From Chthoniobacterales bacterium (lineage in GTDB: Bacteria > Verrucomicrobiota > Verrucomicrobiia > Chthoniobacterales > UBA10450): 64,000 nt of DNA. Positions 1 to 8,055 of the stretch are shown piece by piece. The stretch's first letter is position 1. Each line of letters starts with the position of its first letter. A program made the position numbers and the translations under genes. The stretch spans positions 1-64,000 of the forward strand of contig JACDGM010000004.1 of the NCBI GenBank assembly GCA_013815325.1, written 5' to 3'. Below the pieces are notes generated by a model. That model searched no databases, was not told where the DNA came from, and saw nothing but the letters and a program-made list of their open reading frames with translations.

Positions 1-1
1 T

Positions 2-1933
2 CGCCGGCCTTACACTGTGATCGGCGTGATGCCGGCGCATTTCCAATTCCCGATCCAGACCGAAGCGGTCGACCTCTACACGACGATCGCGGAAGACGCG
101 TCGAACGCGGAGGGATTCAAGCCGGCGACGGAAGCGCGCGGGAGCCACAGCGTGGTGGGCATCGGGCGGCTCAAGTCCGGCGTCTCGATCGCGCAGGCGC
201 AGGCCGATCTCTCGACCATCGCCGCGCGGCTCGAGAAGCAATATCCCGACAGTAACACTTACTTCAGCGTGCTCCTGAAGCCGCTTCGCGAAGACATGGT
301 CGGCGATGTCCGGACGGCGCTTTATGTTTTGTTCGGCGCGGTCGTCTGCGTGCTCCTGATCGCGAACGCGAACGTCGCCAATCTGCTGCTCGCGCGCGCA
401 TCTGTCCGCGGGAGAGAGATCGCGCTCCGCGCCGCGCTCGGGGCCAGCCGCGCGCGCATCGTTAGGCAATTGCTCACCGAAAGTGTGCTCCTTTCCGCGC
501 TCGGCGGGTTGTTCGGCTTACTCCTGGCGGAATGGGGAACCGCGGCCCTGATTCGCGCCGTGCCGCAGAACATTCCGCGCATCGGCGATATCCAGCTCGA
601 TGCCTCCGTGCTCGGCTTTACGCTTCTCGTCTCGCTCGCCACCGGCATTATTTTCGGGCTCGTCCCGGCCTGGCAGGCCTCGCATGTCGATCTCAACAGC
701 TCGCTTAAAAGCGGCATGCGCATCGGCGGCGATGGCGGACACAAAGGACGGCTGCGCAACGGCCTCGTCATGGCGGAAGTGGCGCTTGCGCTCGTGCTCC
801 TGATCAGTGCCGGCCTGCTCATCCAGAGCTTCGCGCGGCTCGGTCAGGTGCAGACCGGATTGCGGCCCGACCGCCTCCTGACCGCGCGCATCAGCCTGCC
901 CGCTTCGGCTTATCCGAAGAACGAAAACGTCATCAGTTTCTTCGCGCAGTTTCTGCCGAAAGTTCGCGCGCTTCCCGGGGTGGAAGCGGCGAGCACGATC
1001 GTCCCGCTGCCCTTGAGCTCGAGCAACATGGTGACCGATTTCGACGACGCGGATCATCCGCTGCCGGAAGGTCAGCGCGCCACCGCACCGGCGCGCATCA
1101 TCGCGACCGATTATTTTAAAACCGTTGGCGTTCCGGTGCGACAGGGCCGGATTTTTGACGAGCACGACACCTTCACTTCGGCCCCGGTCGTGATCGTGAA
1201 CGAACTTTTTGCGAGCAAGTTTTTCGCTGGGCAAAACGCGGTCGGCAAACGCATCGCACCCGGATTCAGCGCCGGCGATGAGAAGCCGTTGATGCGCGAA
1301 ATCATCGGCGTGGTCGGGAACGTGAAACATCATTCGCTGCGCTACGACTACACCCCGGAGATGTATCTGCCGGTGACGCAGATTCCGTTCAACGAAACGT
1401 CGCTGGTCGTGCGCACGCGCGTCGTCAATGCCGCAAGTCTGACGTCGGCCGTACGCGCGCAACTAGCCGCGGTCGATCCAAACATTCCCATAACGAGTGT
1501 AAGAGTGTTCGAGGATTACATTTCGCGCTCGCTCGCCCGGCCGCGCTTCAACGCGCTCCTCCTTTCCATTTTCGCCGCGACTGCGCTCCTTCTCACCGCC
1601 ATCGGGATTTACGGCGTGATGGCTTACTCGGTCGCGCAGCGGACTAATGAGATCGGCATCCGCATCGCGCTCGGCGCGGCGCAGTCTTCCATCTTCCGGC
1701 TCATCGTCGGGCAGGCGATGGCGCTGGTCGCGATCAGTGTCGGGATCGGACTGGCCGGCGCCTTTGCTGCGACGCGTTTGTTGAACAGCCTGCTCTTCGG
1801 AGTGGGCGCGTGGGACCCGCTTACTTTTGGCGCCATCGTTTTTCTGGTAGCGGCAGTCGCCTTTCTCGCCGCCTGGCTGCCAGCGCGCCGAGCCGCGCGA
1901 GTGGACCCAATTGTTGCCCTGCGCACGGAATGA
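2..1933 (+). CDS. ADOP/MacB-type ABC permease, 5' truncated by window
   Basis: This is the C-terminal 643 residues of an orphan ABC permease of the ADOP type (two MacB periplasmic domains, two FtsX blocks, no fused ATPase). The reading frame is open from base 2 (R-R-P-Y-T-V-I-G-V-M-P), so about 170 N-terminal residues lie outside the window and the GTG at 17 is not a real start. The first FtsX block has [14 protein letters not shown] near residue 120, with Asn where the paralogues have Cys. A middle membrane segment and a second periplasmic domain follow, then the C-terminal block with [20 protein letters not shown] and the typical tail [10 protein letters not shown]. It is the first visible member of a thirteen-gene array and the next gene begins 25 bp downstream. 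Substrate is unknown; macrolide or lipoprotein export is only the family precedent. Confidence 0.93.
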   Translation, partial: RRPYTVIGVMPAHFQFPIQTEAVDLYTTIAEDASNAEGFKPATEARGSHSVVGIGRLKSGVSIAQAQADLSTIAARLEKQYPDSNTYFSVLLKPLREDMVGDVRTALYVLFGAVVCVLLIANANVANLLLARASVRGREIALRAALGASRARIVRQLLTESVLLSALGGLFGLLLAEWGTAALIRAVPQNIPRIGDIQLDASVLGFTLLVSLATGIIFGLVPAWQASHVDLNSSLKSGMRIGGDGGHKGRLRNGLVMAEVALALVLLISAGLLIQSFARLGQVQTGLRPDRLLTARISLPASAYPKNENVISFFAQFLPKVRALPGVEAASTIVPLPLSSSNMVTDFDDADHPLPEGQRATAPARIIATDYFKTVGVPVRQGRIFDEHDTFTSAPVVIVNELFASKFFAGQNAVGKRIAPGFSAGDEKPLMREIIGVVGNVKHHSLRYDYTPEMYLPVTQIPFNETSLVVRTRVVNAASLTSAVRAQLAAVDPNIPITSVRVFEDYISRSLARPRFNALLLSIFAATALLLTAIGIYGVMAYSVAQRTNEIGIRIALGAAQSSIFRLIVGQAMALVAISVGIGLAGAFAATRLLNSLLFGVGAWDPLTFGAIVFLVAAVAFLAAWLPARRAARVDPIVALRTE

Positions 1934-1958
1934 AAGTTTGGCCTAACGAGTAAAGCTT

Positions 1959-4379
1959 ATGATAACCGATTTCAAATACGCCTTCCGGATGCTGCTGAAG
2001 TCACCCGGCTTCACCATCGTCGCCGTGCTCACCCTGGCCCTCGGGATCGGCGTGAATAGCGCCATCTTTAGTGTGATCGACACCGTCCTCCTGCGGCCGC
2101 TCTCTTTTCCGAAGCCAGACCAGCTTGTTATGATCTGGGGCACAGACGTCAACCAGCCGGACTCGCAGGAAACGGATTCCTACCCGGACTTCTATGACTA
2201 TCGTGCCCAGAGCCAGAGCTTCAGCGGGATGGCGGCCTTTACCGGAGCGGGCACCGTCCTGAACGGCTTCGGCGAAGCGCAGGAGCTGAGAGGCGTGGCG
2301 GTGAGTGGAGACTTTTTCGAGGTCATGGGAGTGCAGCCGGCATTCGGTCGCGGCTTTACCGCCAAGGAGGCGAAGCTCGGCCAGCCTAACGTTGTTGTTA
2401 TCGGCTACGGACTTTGGCAGCGCGCCTTCGGCAAAGATCCGAAGATCATCGGCCAACAGATCAATCTCTCCGGCCGCAGCGCGACGCTCCTCGGGGTCAT
2501 GCCGCCGGGTTGGAAATTCCCGGTGGAGGCGGAGACGAGCGAATTTATCTCGCCGCTCGAGCCGCTCGTCGCATCACAAGTACCGGATCGCGGCTCGCAT
2601 TTTCTCCGCCTGATCGGCCGCCTCAAACCCGGCGTCATCGCGCAACAAGCCACCGCGGAAATGAAACCGATCGCCGCGCGTCTCGCCGCGCAATATCCGG
2701 ACACGAATACGGGCCGCGATGTGCTCGTTAGGCCGCTGCTCGACGACATCGTCGGCGACGTGCGGCCGGCGTTGTTTGTCTTGTTAGGCGCGGTCGCGCT
2801 CGTGCTTCTGATCGCTTGCGCGAATGTCGCGAATCTGCTCCTCGCCCGGGCGGCGGCGCGCAGCCGCGAGATCGGGATTCGCACCGCGCTCGGCGCGAGC
2901 CGGCTGCGGATCGTGCGGCAATTGCTGGCCGAGAGTTTTCTGCTCGCTCTGTTGGGCGGCACGGGCGGCTTGCTCCTGGCGTGGTGGGGCGTCGATCTCT
3001 TGAGCGCTTTCGGACCGCGCAATGTTCCGCGTCTAAACGAAGTCCATATTGATCTGGCGATTTGTGCGTTCACTTTCGGGCTCGCGGTTTTGAGCACGAT
3101 CATCTTCGGATTGATCCCAGCACTTCAAGTCGCGCGCGCGTCGGTGAACGAATCGCTCCAGCAAGGCGCGAAAGGTTCCACCGGCGGGCTGCACGGCACG
3201 CGCGTGCGCGCGTTTCTCGTCGTCTCGCAGGTTTCCCTTTCCCTGCTCCTTCTCACCGGCGCGGGCTTGCTGATCAAGAGCTTCTTCAATCTGCGCGCGA
3301 CGGATCCGGGTTTCGAACCGACGCGGCTGCTCGTGCTCGATCAATCGATTCCGCGCACGAAATATCCCGAGCCGGAAGCGCAGCGCCGCTTTTACCAGCA
3401 GTTGCTGCCGAAGCTGGCTGCGCTTCCCGGAGTCGTCGCAGTCGGCGGCGCGAATCCATTACCCTTTAGCGGGAACGACAACGCCTCTTCTTTCCGTCTC
3501 GCCAGCCAACCCGAACGCGGGCCCGGCACGCATCCGGATGCTTCGAATCTTGTCGTCGTGCCCGGCTACTTCCGCTCGATGAAAATTCCGCTACGCGCGG
3601 GCCGCGTTTTCGACGAGCACGACAACGAAACCGGCCGGCAGGTCGCGATTGTGAACGAAGCGTTTGTGCGCCGCTTTCTGTCGAGCACCAACCCGATCGG
3701 CGAACGGATTTTGCGCGACAAAGAAGGCGGCGCGGATGCGTTGGAAATCATCGGCGTGGTCGGCAACGCCAAGCAGACCGATCTGAAGGCGGAAGTGGCA
3801 CCGGAGTTTTACCAGCCGTTTGCACAAGCGCCCGGACGCCGTCTCTGGTTGACCTTTCGGACCGAGACGGAAAATCTCGCAGGCTTGGGTTCCGCGATCC
3901 GCAAGGTCATACGCGAGCAGGATCCGGATGTGTTCGTCGGCAACCTCGACGCGATGACTTTCCTCCTCGGCGAAAACCTGGCGCAACCGAAGTTCAATAT
4001 GATGCTGCTGGCGATCTTCGCCGGGGTCGCGCTCATCCTCGCGGCGATCGGCATCTACGGCGTGATCGCCTACAGCGTGGCGCAACGCACGCGCGAGATC
4101 GGCATTCGCATGGCGCTGGGCGCGCAACGCGCCGACATGCTGACGATGATTTTACGGCAAAGCCTGAGCGTAGTGGCGATTGGCCTAACGATTGGTTTGG
4201 TTGCGGCGCTTGCTGCGACGCGTCTTCTCGCGAGTCTGCTCTACGGCGTGGGCGCGAATGATCTTCTCACCTACGTGGCGGTGATCTTCTTGTTAGGCGG
4301 AGCCGCTTTGCTCGCCAGCTACATCCCGGCACGGCGAGCGATGAAAGTCGATCCGATGGTGGCGCTCCGTTATGAGTGA
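1959..4379 (+). CDS. ADOP-type ABC permease (array member 2)
   Basis: Full-length 806-residue orphan permease. The ATG is fixed by alignment with the paralogues: the cytoplasmic lead-in FRMLLKSPGF is followed by the first membrane helix (about residues 20-42) with [16 protein letters not shown] and LLRPLSFP. A first periplasmic domain runs to about residue 265. The FtsX block then carries [20 protein letters not shown] and [18 protein letters not shown] middle helix (QVSLSLLLLTGAGLL) leads to a second periplasmic domain and a C-terminal block with [20 protein letters not shown], ending [10 protein letters not shown]. There is no Walker A motif, so it needs an ATPase in trans if it works as a transporter. 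It starts 25 bp after the preceding gene, with a GCCTAACGA word 9 bp before the ATG, which suggests co-transcription. Confidence 0.93.
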   Translation: MITDFKYAFRMLLKSPGFTIVAVLTLALGIGVNSAIFSVIDTVLLRPLSFPKPDQLVMIWGTDVNQPDSQETDSYPDFYDYRAQSQSFSGMAAFTGAGTVLNGFGEAQELRGVAVSGDFFEVMGVQPAFGRGFTAKEAKLGQPNVVVIGYGLWQRAFGKDPKIIGQQINLSGRSATLLGVMPPGWKFPVEAETSEFISPLEPLVASQVPDRGSHFLRLIGRLKPGVIAQQATAEMKPIAARLAAQYPDTNTGRDVLVRPLLDDIVGDVRPALFVLLGAVALVLLIACANVANLLLARAAARSREIGIRTALGASRLRIVRQLLAESFLLALLGGTGGLLLAWWGVDLLSAFGPRNVPRLNEVHIDLAICAFTFGLAVLSTIIFGLIPALQVARASVNESLQQGAKGSTGGLHGTRVRAFLVVSQVSLSLLLLTGAGLLIKSFFNLRATDPGFEPTRLLVLDQSIPRTKYPEPEAQRRFYQQLLPKLAALPGVVAVGGANPLPFSGNDNASSFRLASQPERGPGTHPDASNLVVVPGYFRSMKIPLRAGRVFDEHDNETGRQVAIVNEAFVRRFLSSTNPIGERILRDKEGGADALEIIGVVGNAKQTDLKAEVAPEFYQPFAQAPGRRLWLTFRTETENLAGLGSAIRKVIREQDPDVFVGNLDAMTFLLGENLAQPKFNMMLLAIFAGVALILAAIGIYGVIAYSVAQRTREIGIRMALGAQRADMLTMILRQSLSVVAIGLTIGLVAALAATRLLASLLYGVGANDLLTYVAVIFLLGGAALLASYIPARRAMKVDPMVALRYE

Positions 4380-4392
4380 CGTGCTTGCATCA

Positions 4393-4525
4393 GCTCCGGG
4401 TAGCGCGCGCGTCTCGCGTGCTGGTTGCGGCGTTTCGCCGCGACGAACTTTCAGACCTGTAGAAAGACTGTTCTTGCGAGACGCAAGAACCAGCACGCGA
4501 GACGCGCGCGCTACCCGGAAGGAGC
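4393..4525. repeat. Large imperfect palindrome between permease genes
   Basis: Two arms of about 30 bp (4393-4426 and 4488-4525) are near-perfect reverse complements, sharing the core GGGTAGCGCGCGCGTCTCGC; the right arm has a 3-base insertion. Between them lie two smaller hairpins, GCGGCGTTTCGCCGC near 4427-4441 and GTTCTTGCG-AGA-CGCAAGAAC at 4470-4490. It fills the 165 bp gap between permease genes 2 and 3 and looks like a REP- or MITE-like intergenic element. No transposase is in the window. Confidence 0.8.
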
Positions 4526-4544
4526 CGCAGCCTAACGAGGAATC

Positions 4545-7019
4545 ATGTTAACCGACCTTAAATATGCCGTGCGCACGCTGTGGAAGGCGCCGGCCTTTAC
4601 TCTCATCGCCATCGCCACCCTCGCGCTCGGCATCGGCGCATCGACCGCGATCTTCAGCGTGCTCGATGCGGTGCTCTTACGCCCACTGCCGTATCCGAAT
4701 CAAGACCGGCTCGTGGAAGTGAACGAGCTGAACGAAGCGGGCCGTGCGATGCCCTTTACGGAGCCGAACTTAGACGATCTCGCCGCGCGCAATCGCAGCT
4801 TCGAAGCGGTGGCTTCATACGCGCGCAGTTCCGAAGCGGTCGCCGGTGGGAAGGAACCGGCGCGCACAGACGTTGCCGGTATTTCCGCTGATTTCTTTCG
4901 TGTCCTCGGCGTCAGGCCGGCGCTTGGCCGCTTGATTTCCGCGGAGACTTTGCGCGAGGGCAATGAGGTCGCGGTGGTCAGCTACGGTTTTTGGAAACGA
5001 ACGCTCGAAGGCCGGACAAATCTGGAAGGAACTTCGCTGCGCTTTACCAACCACGATTTCGCCGTCATCGGTGTGCTGCCGCCAGAAACGGAATTCCCCG
5101 CGGGGGTCGATGTTTGGTATCCGTTCCGGGCGATTTATCCGCCGTTCGAATCGCGCACCGGACATAATTTTCGTGCCATCGCCCGGTTGCGTCCCGCTGT
5201 TTCCTTTGCCCAGGCCGGCAACGAAGTCGCCGCGATTGGCCGTGCCTTGAAATCGCAATACGGAACGCAAACCGACGCTGCCAGTTTTGGTTTGCTCGCG
5301 TTCCGCGAACGTTTCGTGCGCGACATTCGCAGTGTCCTCTTTGTCTTGTGCGGCGCGGCCGGGGTGTTGCTCGCGATCGCCTGTTCGAACGTGGCGAATC
5401 TCTTGCTCGTGCGCGCCTCATCGCGGCGCAAAGAAGTGGCGTTGCGGGCCGCGCTGGGCGCTTCCCGGTGGAGATTGACGCGACAATTCCTCGTCGAAGC
5501 TTTGCTGCTCGCGCTGGCCGCTGGCGCCATCGGCACGCTCCTCTCTACGTGGAGCGTGCAGCTGATCGTCGGCTTGTATCACGGCGATCTGCCGCGCGTC
5601 GGCGAGATCGGCGTGAGCACGAGTGTTCTTCTATTCGCGCTCGCGATTTCAGTGCTGCTCGCGCTCGTGCTCGGGGTGGTGCCGGTGCTGCACGCCTCGC
5701 GGCGTCAATTGCAGAATGATCTGCAAGAGGCGGGCCGCGGCGGCTCGACGGGCGCGCGGCACACGCGTGTGCGCAATGTCCTGATCGTCGCGCAAGTCGC
5801 CTTGACCTTGATGCTGCTCGTGGGCGCGGGCTTGCTCGGGCGAAGTTTGCAGCGGCTGCTCGAGGTCGATCCCGGCTTTCGCGCTGACAGCGTGGTTGCG
5901 TTGACGACCTTGCTGCCGGACCCGCGCGCGGAAATTGCCAATCATGGAAATGCGGAGGGAGAGCTTCGCGCGCTGGCGCAGTTCAATCATCGATTGCTGG
6001 AACGGCTCCGATCATTGCCCGGAGTGACGAGTGCGGGCGGGACGAGCGCGTTGCCGATGAGCGGCAACGGCGCGAATGGCACCTTCATCGAAGAACACGG
6101 GGGCAAGCCGGCCGGGACAGAGCAGGAATTGGCGCGGCAATTCGATGCGCTTTCCCCGAGTGAACGCCTGCGCGACGCCGACTATCGCGCGGTCAGCGCG
6201 GGCTACTTCGAGGTCATGGACATTCCGCTGCTCCGCGGTCGATTGTTCGAGGAACGTGACGGGCCGGATGCGCCGCAGGTGGCCCTCGTTAGTCAAGCGC
6301 TGGCCAAACGCTACTGGCCTAACGAGAACGCGATCGGCAAACAAATCCAATTCGGCAACATGGACAGCGATCTGCGTTTGCTGACGGTGGTCGGTATCGT
6401 GGGCGACGTGCGCGACAACGGTCTGGATCGCGAACCGCGACCGACGATTTATTTGAATTACCTGCAACGTCCGGCGACGACCTCGGAATTTTCCTTCGTC
6501 GTCCGCGGGCAGAGCGATGTCTTCAGCCTAACGAGTGCAATGCGGCGCGAAGCTCGCGCCTTGAATCCGCAAATGCCGATCAAGATTGAAACCGTGCGGC
6601 AGATTGTGGCCGCGTCCTTCGATAACCGCCGCTTCAGCATGATCATGCTTGGCGTATTCGCGGGCGCGGCGCTGGCCCTCGCGATGGTCGGGCTTTACGG
6701 AATCATGTCCTACATCACGTCGCAGCGAACGACCGAGATCGGTATTCGCATGGCGCTCGGCGCGCAGCGTTCCGACATGCTGCGAATGATTCTCCGGCAA
6801 AGTCTGTTCCTGGCCGGCGCAGGTATGACAGCTGGAATTCTTTTGTCGTTAGGCGCGACGCGTCTGCTCGGCAGTTTTCTTTTCGGAGTGGGGGCGACTG
6901 ATTTCTTCACCTACGCGATCGTCCTTTGCTTGTTAGGCGGGGCGGTCTTGCTTGCGAGTTTTGTTCCGGCGCGACGCGCCATGCAGGTCGATCCGATGGT
7001 CGCGCTTCGTTATGAGTAA
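4545..7019 (+). CDS. ADOP-type ABC permease (array member 3)
   Basis: Full-length 824-residue orphan permease, slightly longer than most neighbours because of extra residues in the second periplasmic domain (around residues 465-530, with LREADY-type loop text KPAGTEQELARQFDALSPSE). The N-terminus (VRTLWKAPAFTLIAIATLAL, then [20 protein letters not shown]) defines the ATG. The first FtsX block reads [20 protein letters not shown] and ALGASRWRLTRQFLVEA. The C-terminal block has VGLYGIMSYITSQRTTEIGI and ends [10 protein letters not shown]. The start codon is preceded by GCCTAACGAGGAATC, which gives a weak GAGGA ribosome site. It is separated from gene 2 by the long palindrome and followed by the repeat element at 7021. 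Function beyond ABC permease is not assignable. Confidence 0.93.
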   Translation: MLTDLKYAVRTLWKAPAFTLIAIATLALGIGASTAIFSVLDAVLLRPLPYPNQDRLVEVNELNEAGRAMPFTEPNLDDLAARNRSFEAVASYARSSEAVAGGKEPARTDVAGISADFFRVLGVRPALGRLISAETLREGNEVAVVSYGFWKRTLEGRTNLEGTSLRFTNHDFAVIGVLPPETEFPAGVDVWYPFRAIYPPFESRTGHNFRAIARLRPAVSFAQAGNEVAAIGRALKSQYGTQTDAASFGLLAFRERFVRDIRSVLFVLCGAAGVLLAIACSNVANLLLVRASSRRKEVALRAALGASRWRLTRQFLVEALLLALAAGAIGTLLSTWSVQLIVGLYHGDLPRVGEIGVSTSVLLFALAISVLLALVLGVVPVLHASRRQLQNDLQEAGRGGSTGARHTRVRNVLIVAQVALTLMLLVGAGLLGRSLQRLLEVDPGFRADSVVALTTLLPDPRAEIANHGNAEGELRALAQFNHRLLERLRSLPGVTSAGGTSALPMSGNGANGTFIEEHGGKPAGTEQELARQFDALSPSERLRDADYRAVSAGYFEVMDIPLLRGRLFEERDGPDAPQVALVSQALAKRYWPNENAIGKQIQFGNMDSDLRLLTVVGIVGDVRDNGLDREPRPTIYLNYLQRPATTSEFSFVVRGQSDVFSLTSAMRREARALNPQMPIKIETVRQIVAASFDNRRFSMIMLGVFAGAALALAMVGLYGIMSYITSQRTTEIGIRMALGAQRSDMLRMILRQSLFLAGAGMTAGILLSLGATRLLGSFLFGVGATDFFTYAIVLCLLGGAVLLASFVPARRAMQVDPMVALRYE

Positions 7020-7020
7020 C

Positions 7021-7124
7021 ATAGCCATCCTGGCTGTCGGTCGCGCGGGCATCTTGCCGGCGCATTTCAACCAGGCTGCGGGCTGGAAGCCCGCGCTACT
7101 TATCAGGCTGGAAGCCTGAATTAC
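7021..7124. repeat. Intergenic repeat, copy 1 (AGCCATCCTGGCTGTCGG family)
   Basis: A block of about 105 bp that begins immediately after a permease stop codon and contains short palindromes (AGCC-ATCCT-GGCT; GGCTGCGGGCTGGAAGCC; CAGGCTGGAAGCCTGA). A second copy with the same beginning and end but a divergent middle is at 15473-15577. In both places the identity extends back into the last codons of the permease gene (CGCTTCGTTATGAGTAACA). Confidence 0.85.
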
Positions 7125-7128
7125 GGCC

Positions 7129-8043
7129 ATGCTCCCTGACCTCCGCTTCGCACCACCCCGACTGGGCAAGGCACCCGGCTTCACTTTTATCGCCCTCCTC
7201 ACGCTCACGGTAGCTCTCTCGACGAGTGGAGCGCCGGCGCCTCTCGGCGTCTTTCCTTTTAAACGCGATGGCCAGCTCATGCTGGTGGAAGTCAGCATCA
7301 ATAAGTCCACGCCCGCCCTCTTTTTCGTTGATTCGGGCGCATCCCACACCGTCTTCGATCCGAAATTTGCGAAGGAGCTCGGGTTGAAAATCGAGAGCGC
7401 TCCTCCCACCACTGGAACCGGAACGGGCGACGTGCCCAAGTCTCACTCCGAGCCGGTCGTGATGACATTAAACGGCTTGAAGGTTGATCTGCCCGAGCCT
7501 TGGGTGATCGATCTCAGTAAGGCGTCGTTACCCGCCGCCGTGAGAGGACTCGTCGGAGCGGAGATCTTCAAGACCTACGTGGTCAGAATGGATCCGGTGC
7601 AGTCGACCTTCACCCTCTTCGATGCCGCATCCTATCGTCACGAAGGCGACGCTCCGGCCATTCCTCTCCACGTCGAAGGCGACAAGCTTTTCCTCGAAGC
7701 AGCTCTGGAGGTTCCGGCCGGCCAAACCGTCACGCACAAGCTTCGGATCGACACCGGCTCGGAATCATCCGTTAACGACGAGATCGTGCAGCGCTCAGCC
7801 GAAGTCCGCAGCAGCAATCTGGGCGGCGGATTGGGAGAAAACTTCAAGTCGTACTCAGGCGTTTTCTCTTCCGTCAAAATCGGTCCTTATATCGTTAGGC
7901 ACGTCTGGGGGCCAGGCGGGCCGCGTCCGGCCATCGGCATGGAGCTTTTGCGGCGGTTCATCATCACCTTCGATGCGCCCCACGGGCGGATGTATCTCGA
8001 GCCAACACCAGCCTTGGCTGAACCGGTCCCGACACCGCCTTAA
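7129..8043 (+). CDS. Retropepsin-like aspartyl protease with a permease-derived N-terminus
   Basis: A 304-residue predicted aspartyl protease of the bacterial retropepsin-like type with two lobes. The first catalytic motif is FFVDSGASHTVFD (DSG at residues 68-70) and the second is LRIDTGSESS (DTG at 208-210); each is followed by the expected hydrophobic-Gly segment (VGAEIF near 142, AIGMELL near 278). The first roughly 28 residues (DLRFAPPRLGKAPGFTFIAL and LTLTVAL) are not protease sequence. They match the start of the neighbouring permeases ([27 protein letters not shown]), so a permease start and its first membrane helix now serve as signal or anchor. It lies 12 bp before permease gene 4 and after a repeat element. 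It is likely exported or membrane-anchored; substrates are unknown. Confidence 0.85.
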   Translation: MLPDLRFAPPRLGKAPGFTFIALLTLTVALSTSGAPAPLGVFPFKRDGQLMLVEVSINKSTPALFFVDSGASHTVFDPKFAKELGLKIESAPPTTGTGTGDVPKSHSEPVVMTLNGLKVDLPEPWVIDLSKASLPAAVRGLVGAEIFKTYVVRMDPVQSTFTLFDAASYRHEGDAPAIPLHVEGDKLFLEAALEVPAGQTVTHKLRIDTGSESSVNDEIVQRSAEVRSSNLGGGLGENFKSYSGVFSSVKIGPYIVRHVWGPGGPRPAIGMELLRRFIITFDAPHGRMYLEPTPALAEPVPTPP

Positions 8044-8055
8044 CCTAACGAGTAT

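Noticed and set aside
518-1462. Long minus-strand open frames opposite the permease genes (also 8377-9486, 13616-14230, 29694-30584)
   Set aside because: Antisense shadows typical of GC-rich coding sequence; the translations are Arg/His/Asp-rich with no domain and the plus strand encodes a clear permease.
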